A stretch of 64,000 nucleotides of DNA from Henckelia pumila (Eukaryota > Streptophyta > Magnoliopsida > Lamiales > Gesneriaceae). Location: NCBI RefSeq assembly GCF_033568475.1, contig NC_133123.1, positions 2,790,001 to 2,854,000 on the forward strand, read 5' to 3'. The notes under the pieces were generated by a model. The model did no database searches, had not been told where the DNA came from, and saw nothing but the letters and a program-made list of their open reading frames with translations. Positions 1 to 12,227 of this stretch are shown here, one piece after another. The position numbers were made by a program, and so were the translations under genes. Every line of letters starts with the position of its first letter. The first letter of the stretch is position 1.

Positions 1-1189
1 AGATGTCCTCTCTTGGACCCATCCATTGAAAACCTTTTCAATATGGTTTCGATGTAGGTTGCTTGAGTGAGTCCTATCATTCTCTTAGATCTATCTCTAT
101 AGATCTGTATCCCTAGAATATAGGATGCCTCACCCAAATCCTTCATCGAGAATCTACCTGATAACCATATCTTTGTTGACTGCAACATCCCTAAGTCATT
201 TCCAATGAGTAGGATGTCATCAACGTAAAGTACTAAGAATGTTACCGCATCCTTAACTACTTTCTTGTACACGCATGGTTCCTTCGGGTTCTTGATGAAA
301 CCAAAATCCTTTATTGTTTCATCAAATTTCTGGTTCCAACTTCTTGATGCTTGTTTGAGACCATAGATTGATCTCTGAAGCTTGCATACCTTATGCTCGC
401 TTCCCATGGATGTGTATCCCTCAGGCTGCGTCATATAGATCTCTTCCTTAATGTTTCCATTAAGAAATGTAGTTTTCACATCCATTTGCCATATCTCATA
501 GTCATACCAAGCAGCTATGGCAATAAGGATTCTTATGAACTTGAACATTGCAACTGGTGAAAAGGTTTCATCATAGTCAACTTCTTGTCTTTGAGTATAA
601 CCTTTCGCCACCAATCGTGCCTTGTAGGTCAGTACCTTACCATCAGGCCCAAGCTTTCTGTTGTAGATCCATTTACACCTTATTGGAACAATTCCATCGG
701 TAGGATCTACTAAAGACCAAACTTGGTTTGAATGCATCGAGTCTATTTCCGACTGCATCGCTTCAAGCCATAAATTTGAATCCGCATCAGAAATTGCTTC
801 CTTGAAGTTTCTTGGATCACATCCAATGTCGGGTTCACTTTGATCCCCTTCAAGAAGAAAACCATATCTAATAGGAGGCCTAGAAGTCCTCTCGGATCTT
901 CTAGTAATAGGCGTGTCAATCAATGGTTCCTGAGGTGTAGGATCATTATTTTGTATCTCGGGTTCTTCTCGAATTTCTTCGAGTTCCATCATCTTGCCTT
1001 TCTTATCCAATAAGAACTCCTTCTCCAAGAAGGTGGCATTCCTTGAAACAAACACTTTTGTTTCATTAGGATGATAGAAATAATATCCGATTGAATTCTT
1101 CGGATACCCTACAAAATAACATAAGGTGGATCGACTATCCAACTTATCTCCCACTGTCTGCTTCACGTAAGCTGGACATCCCCAAATCC
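1..1189 (-). pseudogene. Copia integrase C-terminus and reverse transcriptase, partial
   Basis: After the one-base shift at 1190 the minus strand is open to the window edge. It shows the Copia integrase tail (GYPKNSIGYYFYHP), a variable linker near 850-1000, then RT motifs: KWIYNRKLGPDG, LVAKGYTQ, the catalytic-domain motif QMDVKT, YGLKQASRSW and the active-site box LYVDD at about 200-240. RT copies element RNA into DNA. I read the 780-1190 part codon by codon and found no stop; the rest was read by motif. RNase H is outside the window. Confidence 0.8.
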
Positions 1190-1855
1190 TCAAGTACGAA
1201 TATTAGGAGCTTTGTCATTCCATAACTCGTATGGTGTTTTGTTCACTGCTTTAGTGTGAACGTTGTTCAATAACAATACCGCCGTTTCAAGAGCATAGCC
1301 CCAAATCGAAGGTGGGAGCTCAGTGAAGCTCATCATGGATCGAACCATGTCCAACAAAGTTCGATTACGATGCTCCGATACACCATTCAGCTGAGGTGTC
1401 ATAGGAGGAGTCCACTGAGAGAGAATCCCATTCTTTTTTAGATAGCTCAAAAACTCGGTACTCAAGTATTCTCCACCTCGATCTGATCGAAGTGCTTTAA
1501 TCCTCTTACCTAGTTTGTTTTCTACTTCAGCCTTGAATTCTTTGAACTTTTCAAATGATTTAGACTTATATTTCATCAAATATAAGTACCCATACCTAGA
1601 ATAATCATCAGTAAAGGTAATGAAGTAGGTGTGACCAAATTTTGTACCAATAGTAAATGGTCCGCAAACATCCGTATGGATCAAATCCAATAGATTTTGA
1701 CTACGCTCAGGTTTTCCTTTGAAAGGAGATTTAGTCATTTTTCCTTTCAGGCAGGACTCACAAGTAGATAGAGAGTTAATATCAGACATATCAAACATGC
1801 CCTCTCCCACTAGCTTGTTCATCCTCCTTGATGAAATATGACCTAGCCTAGCATG
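1190..1855 (-). pseudogene. Copia integrase, N-terminal and core parts
   Basis: This continues the gag frame after the nonsense codon. The zinc-binding region (HARLGHIS ... CESCLKGK) is followed by the catalytic core, with Asp in HTDVCGPF, Asp in RSDRGGEY and Glu in GVSEHRNR, the D,D-35-E triad that joins element DNA to the chromosome. The frame breaks at about 1190: one T is missing at the join to RIWGCPAYVK, so reading must move to another frame. It is one piece of a single gag-pol polyprotein. Confidence 0.85.
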
Positions 1856-3154
1856 TCAAAGGTTTGCCGGGTTTTGACTATCGATTTTCCTTTTGTTCGT
1901 TGTTACCGATTTATCAACATAATTTATTGGAACGTCTTTTAATTTTAAGTTATATAGATCGTTTTCAAGTTGTCCATTTCCAATAAAACATTCATTCTTG
2001 TAAATATTGCAAATCTCATTCACAAAATTGCAAGAAAAACCATCTCTATCAAGCATAGAAACAAAAATAATGTTTTTAATCAAGTCTGGAACAAATAAAA
2101 CATCTCTCAAAAGTAACTTAAAATCATTCTGCAAAATTAAATAAACGTCTCCCACAGCTTTGGCTTCAACTCTAGAACCATTTCCGAGCCTCAGCTGGGT
2201 CTCACCCATTCTAAGCTTGCGACTTCTTGTCATCACCTGCAAATCATTGCAAATGTGAGATCCACATCCGGTATCCAATACCCAAAAAGTAGTATTAAGT
2301 GAAACATTTATTTCAATATAAAACATACCCTTCGCAGTTCGCAACTGCTCTAGATATTCCTTGCAGTTACGTTTCCAATGACTGGGTTTCTTGCAGTGAT
2401 GGCAAACATCCTTGGACTTTTCCATGTTTGAAGCCTTTGTCTTGTTCTTCTTCTCGGGTCCAGTTTTCTTGGATGGGGCAGAACGTTTCTTACCCTTTGT
2501 ACTTGGCCCCTTCTTAGCAGAAGAAGAGGAGCCCACCAAGAGAACCGATTTATCCTTCTTTAAAGTGGCTTCGTAAGTTACAAGCATATTGACCATCTCT
2601 TCAAGGGAGGCCTCTATCTTGTTCATATTGAAATTCACCACAAAACCGTCAAACGATGAAGGAAGAGAGAGAAGTAATAAGTCCACATTGAGTTCATGCT
2701 CCAATACCAAATCAAGCGTTACCAACTTCTGAATGAGCCAAATCACGCGTATCCCATGATCATGGACCGAAGTCCCTTCACGCATGCGACACGTCATTAA
2801 CTCTTTTACAGTAGCGAACCTTTCAGCTCTCGATTGAGCCCCAAAAAGTTCCTTGAGTTGTACGTGAATGTCAGCAGCATTCACGGTGTCCTCAAATCGC
2901 CTCTGGAGTTCATCAGACATCAAAGCTTGCATATAACATTTGGCCTTGATATCATGGTCCCACCATTTATCAAGTTTGGCCAACTCTTCCGGACTTATAT
3001 CAGCTGGTGCTTCCTTCGGAGGAGATTTTTCTAACACGTAGAACATCTTCTCCGAGGTCAAGACAATCTTCAACTTACGGAACCATTCCGTATAGTTTGC
3101 GCCAGTCAGTTTATTTTGTTCGAGAATAGAGAATAGTGGATTGCGCGAATTCAT
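1856..3154 (-). pseudogene. Copia gag and protease, ended by a nonsense codon
   Basis: The start is the ATG at 3154 (MNSRNPLF), chosen over an upstream in-frame ATG at 3229 because Gag similarity begins there. The N-terminal half is a UBN2-type Gag with the NYTEWFRKLK motif. A Lys-rich linker and a CCHC zinc knuckle (CHHCKKPSHWKRNC) follow, then an aspartic protease with the DTG active site (VLDTGCGSHICND). Gag binds and packages RNA; the protease cleaves the polyprotein. The frame ends at TGA 1856-1858, exactly where the conserved LWHxRLGH motif of the integrase zinc region needs Trp, so this is a TGG-to-TGA nonsense change. The same frame reopens as integrase. Confidence 0.85.
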
Positions 3155-4873
3155 CTTAATGAAATACTGAAAAGAAACAACAATAATCAGTGATTGTTTA
3201 ATTAATTTACTAAGACATAAAATAGGCAAAATTTATTTTATGAATCTCACTCCCACTATTTTAACGATTTCACTACCCTCTAGTGAAAACGAGAAACATT
3301 TTCTTTCGTGGGAACATGGAGTTCAATTGACAAACTATAGTCCCGAATAATATCAACCAACCATAATTTTCAAAAGGTAGAGCCCAATTGCTTCCAAAGC
3401 AACCTTCACGTTTTTACCTCATGTCCAATAAGGGCTCAATAATATGACGCCGTTTATTGTGACATGTCAAGATGACCCATCAATATTAAGTTATGATGGA
3501 CGGTCGCCATGTGGATCCCCCAATAATATGAGCCGATCCCATGGGAGTTCCACCCAACTTACAACATTTGTCGATCCAATGTACAGCTTTCCGACGAATG
3601 GGCCCCCCCAATAATATGAGCCGGACCATATCCGCGGGTAGCATCTCATACATTGATCGTTGATGGAAGGTAGGAACATTTAAACAATATTTAAATTTTC
3701 TTTATTTATCTTGATATCAATTTTAAATCATATTTAAAATGAGGGATTTTAATTTTGAAAATTTGTCTCATCATTTAAAATTTGTATGCTTGCGGGATTC
3801 AAACAATTTAGTCTAAACATGCATACAACGATAATATCATATATTATATTTTAGGATGATCGATTCCATTACTAATCGACCCGTGGTTGCCAATCACGAG
3901 TCTAAGTCCAATCCTAGGTGATATGCAAGTATGCAATGCAATCCTATTATATTGTGCTTCCAATTTATATTTCTTCAGTCTTTATTGTTTGCTGGGCCCA
4001 CCTTCGTCTTCAAATCTTCATCTCCCACTAAGTATAATGTATTTACAATAAATAACTATAACAAGTAGGGGATACATTTTAAGGGATGGGAACGGGCCAT
4101 AAACCAGGCCCACTTTTATTACATATGACAATTCATATTGGGCCATAAACCAGGCCCATTAATAAATCCAACAACAATAAAAACAAATGTAAATTTCCTT
4201 ACATACACCTACAAAATTGGTCATGGTAATCGATCATCCTTATCCAATAATATTTAATTCAAAATTAATTTATTGGATAACATGCAATGGCAATTAAATT
4301 AAAAAGGATAAAATCATATTCCATATATAAAATCTTATTTTACATACAAAATCATATTTTACCTTTTTATCAAATAAAATCATATTTTACATATAAAATC
4401 CAATTTTATACATAAAATCATATTTTACTCAATTTTTCCATAAGATCATATCTTATCATCAATTGTACCAAAAATAATTAATTTCATAAAATCTGATTTA
4501 ACGGATAAAATCTATAAATTTTCCAAAAATTCAAATTTATCCAAAAATCAATTTTAAAATTTTCGGACTTGAACAATTCGATCCGACGCCCGTGGACCAA
4601 TCAAAAACAATTTTCGATCGGACCAAAAATAGAATTTTAACATATTAAAATTTTAATTAAAAATAAAAATTAATTTTCCCGGGCAGCCCGTCGCTGCCCA
4701 TGCGCCGTGCGCTGCCCTGGGCAGCGATGGACTCGCTGCCCTTGGGCAGCGACGTTCGCTGCCCCGGGTTTGCCCATTAATTTTAAATTTTTAAAATCCT
4801 TTTGTTTCAAAAACCAAGGCTTAAAAAATTTTTGTACAATCGATTAATTTAATCGCTTGATCTGAGCAACCTG
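3155..4873 (-). other. Untranslated leader of the Copia element, with a GC-rich inverted-repeat cluster
   Basis: This AT-rich stretch of about 1.7 kb lies between PBS and gag and has no convincing ORF. At 4678-4769 there is a sharp GC-rich island with seven copies of GGGCAGC or its complement GCTGCCC in about 90 bp. Further down the leader, CAATAATATGAGCCG recurs near 3521-3535 and 3607-3621. This is where LTR elements carry packaging and dimerisation structures, but that role is inference. Confidence 0.6.
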
Positions 4874-4885
4874 GCTCTGATACCA
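4874..4885 (-). other. Primer binding site (tRNA-iMet type)
   Basis: The minus strand reads TGGTATCAGAGC, complementary to the 3' end of initiator methionine tRNA. It primes minus-strand DNA synthesis and lies right after the LTR. Confidence 0.85.
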
Positions 4886-4886
4886 C

Positions 4887-6723
4887 TGTTGGAAAACGGT
4901 GTTCAGATCAATCAGAATTGATATCCGGTGCAGCGGAAGTTTTAAAATTTTATATGGAACGATTCCATAACATGGGTATCAAAACTTTACGATTAATTGT
5001 GCGTGTAAAAATTAAATAACAATTAAATTTTTACCTTGAATCTCAAAACGAGATTATGGACACCAACAGATAACTCTGCTCTTGTTGTATATCCCACGAA
5101 CTGATGGACGAACAATTCTTCAATCAGGTCCACGAACAGAAGTTTAATCCCTCTAATAGACTGAACTAGAAAGTCTATCAGAAGTTTCTGCGAAGAGATA
5201 GAACAGATATGATTTGCTAATTCAGACTGCAAATTCGAAATTCGCAGACTGAAAATTCTCTAAGACAGAGAGAGGGGGGAGGCCGAAATTCCTAGACTGG
5301 AGGCTAGGGTTTTCGAAAATTTGAGTGTAAGTTGTGTCTAATTTCTGTACTGCAATAACTTATTTATAATGTGGGCTGCTAACAACTTAGGGCCCATTAG
5401 TCATAAGTTAAAGCCTGACAAGCAAAGCCCGCATGTTCAGAAATAAATATAAAATTCATCGTGACTCAGATTGATAAACCAATTTCACCAATGTGCACAG
5501 AAACCATTTCTGCATCTTTTAAAGTCAAGATAAATTTTTTGAATCCGAATTCAGTGGTTTCCAAAAATGTCCATCACTATGTCATTTTAGGAAATCTTAC
5601 TCCCTTTACTCTTAAATAAGAAGTCCCACTTCTTTATTCACTAAATTTAACTCTTTAAATTTAATTATCTCAACGTGGATTAAAAATCCATTACTTGTGT
5701 GACCCTCAATGGTTCAGGGATACAGCTAGCCGTGGGCTCACAACTCCTTGTGACTCGGAACAACAATTTTCGACTTGCCTATCAAATCATGGTAAGAGCG
5801 CCTAGCAACATCGCCCCATGATTCCCTAGGTATCATTGATAGTGCCTGCAAGAACCAATAGATTTTGGTTAGCGTACAGTACGGTCCCTTCATCCATATA
5901 TCCCGATCGAATCAACAACTATTGGTAAATCGAGAGTCGTTCGAGATTCGATAACTATGCAATGCATCTTGAAGATCAAATAGTGACATCACATGTGCTA
6001 CTAAGAAACCATTTCTTAAAACACATCATGTACTCTGGCCAGAGATTCGTCACACTAATATCTCCTCAGATTGCATAGGATATCCACACTAGCAAGTATG
6101 TGGTGAATCCTTGACAACAAAGCTTCGACTCCTATATGTGTCATAACTGTACCCAATCCCGACACCTGATGACCCCAATAAAGTCGATAAACGAGTCAAA
6201 GTGCAGTACTAGCATATAGAGTCTCAATGATGTTTCAAGTAGTAAGGACTAATGGTGTACAACCAAAACCGCGGACTTTATCCACTCGATAAGTGATAAC
6301 CACTTGGAAAGTCCAGATAGGGTAGTTCGATCATTCATCGTATGAATATCCATTTGCATGCTTTGAACATCTCTATGTCCCATACCAATGAAACGTGGTA
6401 CTCGGCATCGCAAATGCTAGTCTCAATCTTGAGCGATCCTTATCCTTATTAACGGACGGCTCAATCGACTAGGAACTGTTTAGAATATACAGTGACTATA
6501 AGATGTGTTTCATGATAGTCATCCCCATGTGCCACCACATCTTACATACACTATAGTATATTCAAGGTCTTCATCTAAACATCTTATAGTATGTCACAAC
6601 ATAATAATATGATAAAAGATAAAGTAAATGCCATTATAAAAGTGTAAATTATATTAAACAAAAGATTGTTTATACATAAAGTCATAAAAGCCCTAAGCCA
6701 CAAGTTGGCTCACCGGGCACCCA
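4887..6723 (-). repeat. 5' LTR of the minus-strand Copia element
   Basis: The inner edge is firm: on the plus strand TGTTGG starts at 4887, two bases from the tRNA-iMet-type PBS. The outer edge is inferred at 6723 (plus-strand ...CACCCA), where Gypsy RNase H homology stops. An alternative outer edge is CACAACA at 6601. The LTR would be about 1.84 kb (or 1.72 kb), within the range of long-LTR Copia elements. No second LTR is in the window to align. Confidence 0.55.
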
Positions 6724-7273
6724 CTCTTTCATCTAGTTCCTTTTTTCCTAGTGCTAAAAATGTTACTCTTCTGTTGTTAATGTTTGCCATAGAACTTGCC
6801 ATTTTTGCTAGCTTGTCCGCTTCCTCGTTTTTGGCCCGGGGAATCTGCTTTATTTCATAGCTATCTAATCGTGAGAGGAGTTCGTTAACCCGAAGTATAT
6901 ATTTTGCCATCTTTTGCTGAATAATCTCCTCGGAGTTGATTAACAACAAGCTGAGAGTCACTGTGTGCTACTAGTTTTCTGGCTTCTGCAGCTAAGGCCA
7001 ACTTAATACCTGCTATTATAGCTTCATACTCTGCTTCGTTATTCGATGCTGAAAACTGGAACTTAATGGAATACCGAAATTTGTCTCCCTGTGGATTCTC
7101 TAATAAGATCCCAACACCACTCCCTGATGTGGTTGAAGATCCATTGACAAACACAACCCAGGTGGGGGCGGAACTTTCTGCATCGACTGTTTCCATTTCT
7201 ACTATGAAATTTGCGAGAACTTAGGCCTTGATTGCTGGTCTCGGTTGGAATTCCAAACCAAATCCGCTTAATT
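6724..7273 (-). pseudogene. Gypsy (Tat/Retand) RNase H fragment
   Basis: A type-I RNase H fold is visible: WVVFVNGSSTTSGSGVG carries the first-strand acidic position but with N where the catalytic D of the usual DGS is expected. NNEAEYEAIIAGI carries the Glu and HSDSQLVVNQ the next Asp. It is split by a TAA near 7222 and a frameshift near 6930; the second part (RVNELLSRLDSYEIKQIPRAKNEEADKLA) is in another frame. It stops at the Copia LTR edge. The missing catalytic Asp and the breaks mean no activity. Confidence 0.7.
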
Positions 7274-8760
7274 CTACTGCCACTTCACCATCCCGCCGGA
7301 CGCCTCTGGGCTGGAAAGTATTTTCTTTAGAGGATGATTACTCAACACTACTTCTTGATGGGCTTGTAGGTATGGGCGTAACTTTCTACCTGCGACGACA
7401 ACTGCTAGTGCTAACTTTTCAATATTACTGTACTGTAGCTCTGCTCCTTGCAATGCTTTGCTTACATAATATACTGGCTTATGCTCGCGTCCTTCTTCTA
7501 ATGCCAGCACGGAACTGACTGCTTCAACTGAGACTGCTAAATAAAGGAACAGGGTATCACCTTTTTGCAGCTTTACCAGCAGGGAATGTGTGACTAGATA
7601 CTTTTTAAAGTCATCGAAAGCCTGTTGGCAATTCAGTTTCCACCTGAATCTCTTTCCTTGCCTTAAAACTTTAAAGAATGGCAACCCTTTGTCTGCAGAT
7701 CGGGAGATAAACCGATTAAGGGCGGCGATCCGCCCTGTTAGCTCCTGCACTCTTTTTACCATTTTTGGAGGTGACATGTTCAAAATCGCTTTGATCTTCT
7801 CTGGGTTAGCTTCTATCCCCCTCACAGAGACCATATAAACTAAGAATTTTCCTCCTCTAACCCCGAATGTGCATTTTTCTGGGTTTAATTTCATTTTATA
7901 TTTCCTTATAATGTTAAAACACTCTTGGAGGTCTCCTATGTGGGTTGAAGCTTGTATACTTTTAACAAGCATATCATCTATATATACTTCCATGTTGCGC
8001 CCGATTGTCTTCTCAAACATTTTGTTTAGAAGTCTCTGGTAAGTTGCTCCTGCATTCATTAGCCCGAACGACAATACTTCGAAGCAATAAATCCCTCGGT
8101 CAGTTACGAAGCTTGTATTTTCTTGATCTTCAGGTGCTAGCCGTATTTGATTATAGCCTTGGTAGGCATCCAAGAAGCTAAGCATCTCACACCAAGATGT
8201 GGAGTCGACTAACACATCAATTCTAGGAAAAGGGAATGGGTCTTTAGGACATGCTTTGTTCAAATCTGTGAAGTCTATGCACATGCGCCACTTTCCGCCT
8301 GGTTTTGGAACCAGTACTACGTTTGATAGCCAGTCTGGGTATACCACGGGACGTATATACTTGGTTACTAACAGTTTCTCTATTTCATCAGCGATGAGTC
8401 TGCTCTTCTCCTGGCTGAATGTTCTTTTCTTTTGCTTCACTGGTTTGACCTTTGGGTTTACTTGGAGGTGGTGAAGTGAATAATCTGGCGGTATACCTGG
8501 CAGTGCTTCATCCTTCCATGAAAATACGTCTGAGTCTTCTTTTAGAAAATTTGTTAAGGCCTCCTCTAACAGGGTTGGAAAATCCGACCCGATTCTGACC
8601 ACCTTTTGAGGATCTCCGGGTAACACTACTATATTCTTAAGTATTTCGATGGCATTAATTCTTTCGTTCTTCCCGCACTCATTCTCCACGACATGAATTT
8701 CGCTGCGATTTAGCCGATGTTCTATTTTTGTTTTATTTTCTACGAAGAGTTCTCTGAAGC
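7274..8760 (-). pseudogene. Gypsy (Tat/Retand) reverse transcriptase
   Basis: The RT domain runs from the spacer after protease (DVFSWKDEALPGI) through KWRMCIDFTDLNKA, SFLDAYQGYNQI and the catalytic YIDDMLV box, to the thumb and connection (LTGRIAALNRFISRS, AFDDFKKYL). It then enters the RNase H-like tether (YYVSKALQGAELQYS). Upstream codons remain open to about 8760, so the listed frame is not limited to its first Met. It ends after ASGGMVKW where one base is missing near 7286; homology resumes in the next frame. Confidence 0.8.
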
Positions 8761-10594
8761 AGCTTGTCTCTTTCGATTACTTGCAATTGTTTGCAAAGTG
8801 ATGGCGTGGCATTCTCTTGCCAACCTGGAGTCGCCAGTAGCTTCGTCAACTCCTTCGGGCGTGGGGAACTTGAGTTTCATATGGTAGGTGGAGCTTATTG
8901 CTCTAAACAGATTTAAGCTAGGGCGGCCTAAAATAACGTTGTATGCTGATGAAGATTGTACCACAAGAAACTTCACCATCCTAGTAACCCTTCGTGGGTA
9001 GGATCCTAATGATAGCGGGAGGGTGACTTCTCCTAATGCTTCGACGATTTCTCCTGCAAATCCGACTAGCGGTGTGTTGACTGGAGTTAATGAGGCATTG
9101 TCAATCCCTAATTTTACGAAAGCATTATGAAATATGATATCCGCTGAGCTTCCCGAATCCACCAATATCTTTTTTACCCAGAAATTAGAAATTATGGCAG
9201 AAATGACCAGGGAGTCATTATGTTCCCCACGAAGGGCTTCCAAGTCGAGGTTGCTGAATGCTACTTCCTCATTTGTTGCACTGACTTCGAATATGGTGTG
9301 TGCCTGGGTCCTATACTCAAGGGGACAATCTTGTATTGCCGCACGGATAAAATTTTTCCTTGCCCTATTCGAGTCTCCGCACGCCGGACCTCCGGATATC
9401 ATGGCGATTATGCCTCCGTTGGGTAGGTACTCGCCTGGTCTCTTTCCTTGATCATTTATTTCTTTCTGCTGATCCATTTTGTGCTGGTGCTCGGGATGCT
9501 TGTTGTTATTCCGATGATCTCGAGATTTGTCTACGAAATTTCTTAAGTGCCCTTGCTTGATTAGCCTCTCTATTTCTGCTTGTAGGCTAAAACAGTCCTC
9601 TGTGGCATGACCTTTGTCTTTATGAAACTGACAATACTTTTCAGACTGCTGCCTTTTCGGGTTTTCTTTCGTAGGGAGAGGGGGTTGTATCAATCTTTGT
9701 TGTTCGGCTATCACTAGTATGTCTGTCAAATGAGCGTTAAGCGGGATGCTCTGTGGACGAGGGTTGTACGCTTCTCGCTTCTCCTCTCTCCTCCCAGTGT
9801 TTGATTTTTCATCCTCTCGCTTTCTCTTTATGAGGTAACGTGGTTCTATAATTTCTTCTATCCTGGTGTACTTTTCAGCCCTCTCTAATAATTCTTCAAG
9901 AGTATTTGGAGGTCTTCCTGATATTGACTCTTTTAATTTCCTTTGACGGAGATTCTGTTGCATGATTCCTGCTAGTAATTCATGATTAACGTGCGGAACT
10001 TCATGAACAGCCTGAGTGAATCGCTGCACGAATTCCCTTAGGCTTTCTACTTCCTTTTGGACTATCAAGAACAAGTATGCCGCAATTTTTGGATATTTTT
10101 GATTAATAGAAAATTGGTGGAGGAAGCGTGTAGTAAGTATCTCAAGGCTGTCTATCGTTCCCGGGGATAGCTTGTTGAACCATGCGAGGGCTTGTCCTGA
10201 TAGGGTAGTTCGGAAGATTTTGCAATATGCTGCGTTGCTGATGTCATAAAGGTCAGCCTTTGCATAGTACCTCTGCCAGGATAGCTGTGGTGAACGGACT
10301 GCGGCGGGCGGGCAAAATGGCCGTGAGGCCCTCGTCGCCCTCGGTGCAACGCATGTCTTGACGGCGAGGTGGTGCGTGACTATTTGCCTCATCCTCTCAA
10401 AGTTCTCTTCCATTCTTCCTATTCACTGGTGGTACTTCGTTAGTTCCGACCACTTCTTTCTCTCGTGAATCCCTTTCTGAGTGGTGCGAGCATACCTCTC
10501 CACCAGGTGCACTTGGGTTCTTGCTACCCTGTTGCTGAGCCGCCAGGTACAGTGCTATAGCTTCTGCTGCAGCTTTGGCTGTTGCTTCCTCCAA
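8740..10594 (-). pseudogene. Gypsy (Tat/Retand) gag and protease
   Basis: The N-terminal piece (10594-10397, Ala-rich) and the long frame (10413-8740) are joined by a one-base shift near 10410. The long frame holds the Gag core (QALAWFNKLSPGTIDS, LREFVQRFTQ), a charged linker, the zinc motif CQFHKDKGHATEDC and a retropepsin-like domain with active site DSGSSADI. Gag forms the particle; the protease matures it. The next frame (pol) is entered by another shift around 8760, where intact relatives are usually continuous. The gag start is probably incomplete. Confidence 0.75.
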
Positions 10595-11000
10595 TAAAGC
10601 CTTCTAAGCAATGGGCAGATTTGGAAACAGATAACCTTGATTTAGAAGAGTTTAATGATTATATGCAACAATTTAATGACTCCTATGTCTCTAGCCATAC
10701 TCAAAGTTCTGAGTGGGAACACCAACTTGACTCCGATGAGGAAGAAGAATTTCAACGGGCTGCTGAGAGCTTCTTGTCTTCGGGTTACAACCTTCGTCCT
10801 AAGAATTAATTTTATGGGCTTTTCATTTGTTAGACTTGTTTTTCTAAATTTCTATTAGCTCATGTTTAAGCACCATGGAGTGCAACTTATGTTTACGTTA
10901 TTTTGGAGGTTTGGTTCTGCCCCTCTTTGTAATGCTTTTTATTATCAATAAATTTTGTGGCACCCAGCCACCTTTATCTTTAAAAAAAAAAAAAAAAAAA
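10595..11000 (+). pseudogene. Retroposed mRNA 3' end with poly(A) tract, source unrecognised
   Basis: A plus-strand frame encodes an acidic tail (LDLEEFNDYMQQFND, DSDEEEEFQRAAES, SGYNLRPKN) ending at 10809. About 170 bases of 3' UTR follow, with a polyadenylation signal AATAAA at 10947-10952 and, about 28 bases later, 20 or so A residues at 10981-11000. That is the structure of a polyadenylated transcript copied into DNA, either a 5'-truncated LINE-type element or a processed copy. I do not recognise the protein. The 5' limit against the Gypsy gag is uncertain and I found no target-site duplication. Confidence 0.5.
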
Positions 11001-11966
11001 ACTTGTACCTCATTCTCAGTTTAACGTGCTCGAGTCGTGCCAAATCAATTCAGAAAATTCTGCTCAAGTTGGACTTCTAAAATTCTGCACTTTCATCTTC
11101 AAGGATAAATGGATGCGAACCTCGATCAAACTCTTCTCGGTTCGAAGCTGGATTCCCGAGTTCGATCCACTTCAATATCAAGCTGAAATGAGAGTTATTC
11201 AACTACAAACCATGAGCTAAAAGCTTATTCTCATCATTCAAATCCAAAGCAAGAAGAGTGAAATAAACTCAACTCAAAACTCAAGATATATCTCGAAGTC
11301 GACGGCGTAACGACGTAACTCGGACTTCCAAACTAGATTATCATCATCTAGAATATCATATGAACTTAAGATCATACTCAATTCAAGTCCACAATTTCGA
11401 AATCCAAGTCCCACAAATTTCAGATTTTCGGTTTATCTCATAAAATGCATAACAATTTCATACGATGTCCGATCTTCGATCCGTCTTCGATTTTAGCATG
11501 TCTACTAAATCAAGTACACATATCTACTAGCAAAATTCGAAATCATCATTATCTCCAAAATCAAAGTTGAGCAAAATCGAGCCAAACTTACGGCATATTG
11601 AAGCTCTCGATGCCGTGATCATTTTTCTCTACTCCGATCACTTTTCTACGGACGGATCGTCGATTCTCGGAGCTTCTCATGGCTGAAAATAGAGTTGGGT
11701 TTCTTCTTTGTTTCTCCCCCTGCCTCTCACGAAGTTGGTCTGAAACATGGATTCAAAGTTTGCCACTAATCCCCTAATATATGCATTAGTTGACTAGTCA
11801 TAGGCAAAATAGCCATTTGGTCCTTGTCAAGTCTTTTCAAGGTCAATTCGATCCTCGATAATTATTTTAATTCAATTTCAATTCTAAATAATTTAAGAAT
11901 ATTAGAATTTAAATCAAAACTCCAAAAATTTCCAAATTAAATATTCTCGAATCAAAATTAAATAAT
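11001..11966. other. Non-coding stretch, probably LTR-element remnant
   Basis: No gene is visible. On the minus strand it continues from the PBS at 11967-11979, so part of it may be leader sequence of a Copia element. I could not recognise gag. Confidence 0.3.
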
Positions 11967-12227
11967 CGTGCTGATAACGTGTTATGAAAAAGTAAAAATT
12001 TATAAAAACTCAAAAACTCAAAATATTCTCAAACTCCACACTTTAAAATTTCTTATCTCAAATTGTGATTTTTTACACAAATGGAGAGACCTATTTATAG
12101 ATCTCAATTGGAGATTAGTTCAAAAATTAATTCATCATCATCTACATCATCACACACTAATTTTCAAAATAATACAACTCAATTTTCAATATTCAACTCT
12201 AATATAATATAATATATATTTTCAACA
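11967..12227 (-). repeat. Short Copia LTR with adjacent primer binding site
   Basis: On the minus strand the sequence starts TGTTGAAAATATAT at 12227 and ends ...CATAACA at 11980, giving 248 bp with TGTT/AACA ends. A TATA-like box (TATAAATAGG) lies at about 12090-12100. The next bases, 11979-11967, read GTTATCAGCACG, the PBS-like sequence commonly seen after short plant Copia LTRs. No partner LTR or coding region was found, so this is a truncated remnant. Confidence 0.55.

Larger units (their letters stand above)
1..6723 (-). mobile_element. Ty1/Copia LTR retrotransposon, minus strand, truncated by the window edge
   Basis: Read on the minus strand the order is LTR (6723-4887), PBS (4885-4874), untranslated leader, Gag, protease, integrase and reverse transcriptase running off position 1. 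Protease-integrase-RT order is the Copia order. It interrupts the Gypsy polyprotein that continues beyond 6724, so it is the younger insertion. The coding region is damaged: an in-frame TGA at 1856-1858 and a one-base deletion near 1190. The RNase H end and 3' LTR lie outside the window, so the target-site duplication cannot be checked. Confidence 0.85.
6724..10594 (-). mobile_element. Ty3/Gypsy element, Tat/Retand type, decayed internal part
   Basis: Minus-strand gag, protease, RT and RNase H in Gypsy order, without LTRs. The RNase H end is cut by the Copia insertion at 6724; the gag start is next to foreign plus-strand sequence at about 10595. The gag knuckle variant CQFHKDKGHATEDC and the RT phrase WRMCIDFTDLNKACPKD are typical of the Tat branch. 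I see frame breaks near 10410, 8760, 7286 and 6930 and an in-frame TAA near 7222, so this is an old dead copy. Confidence 0.8.
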
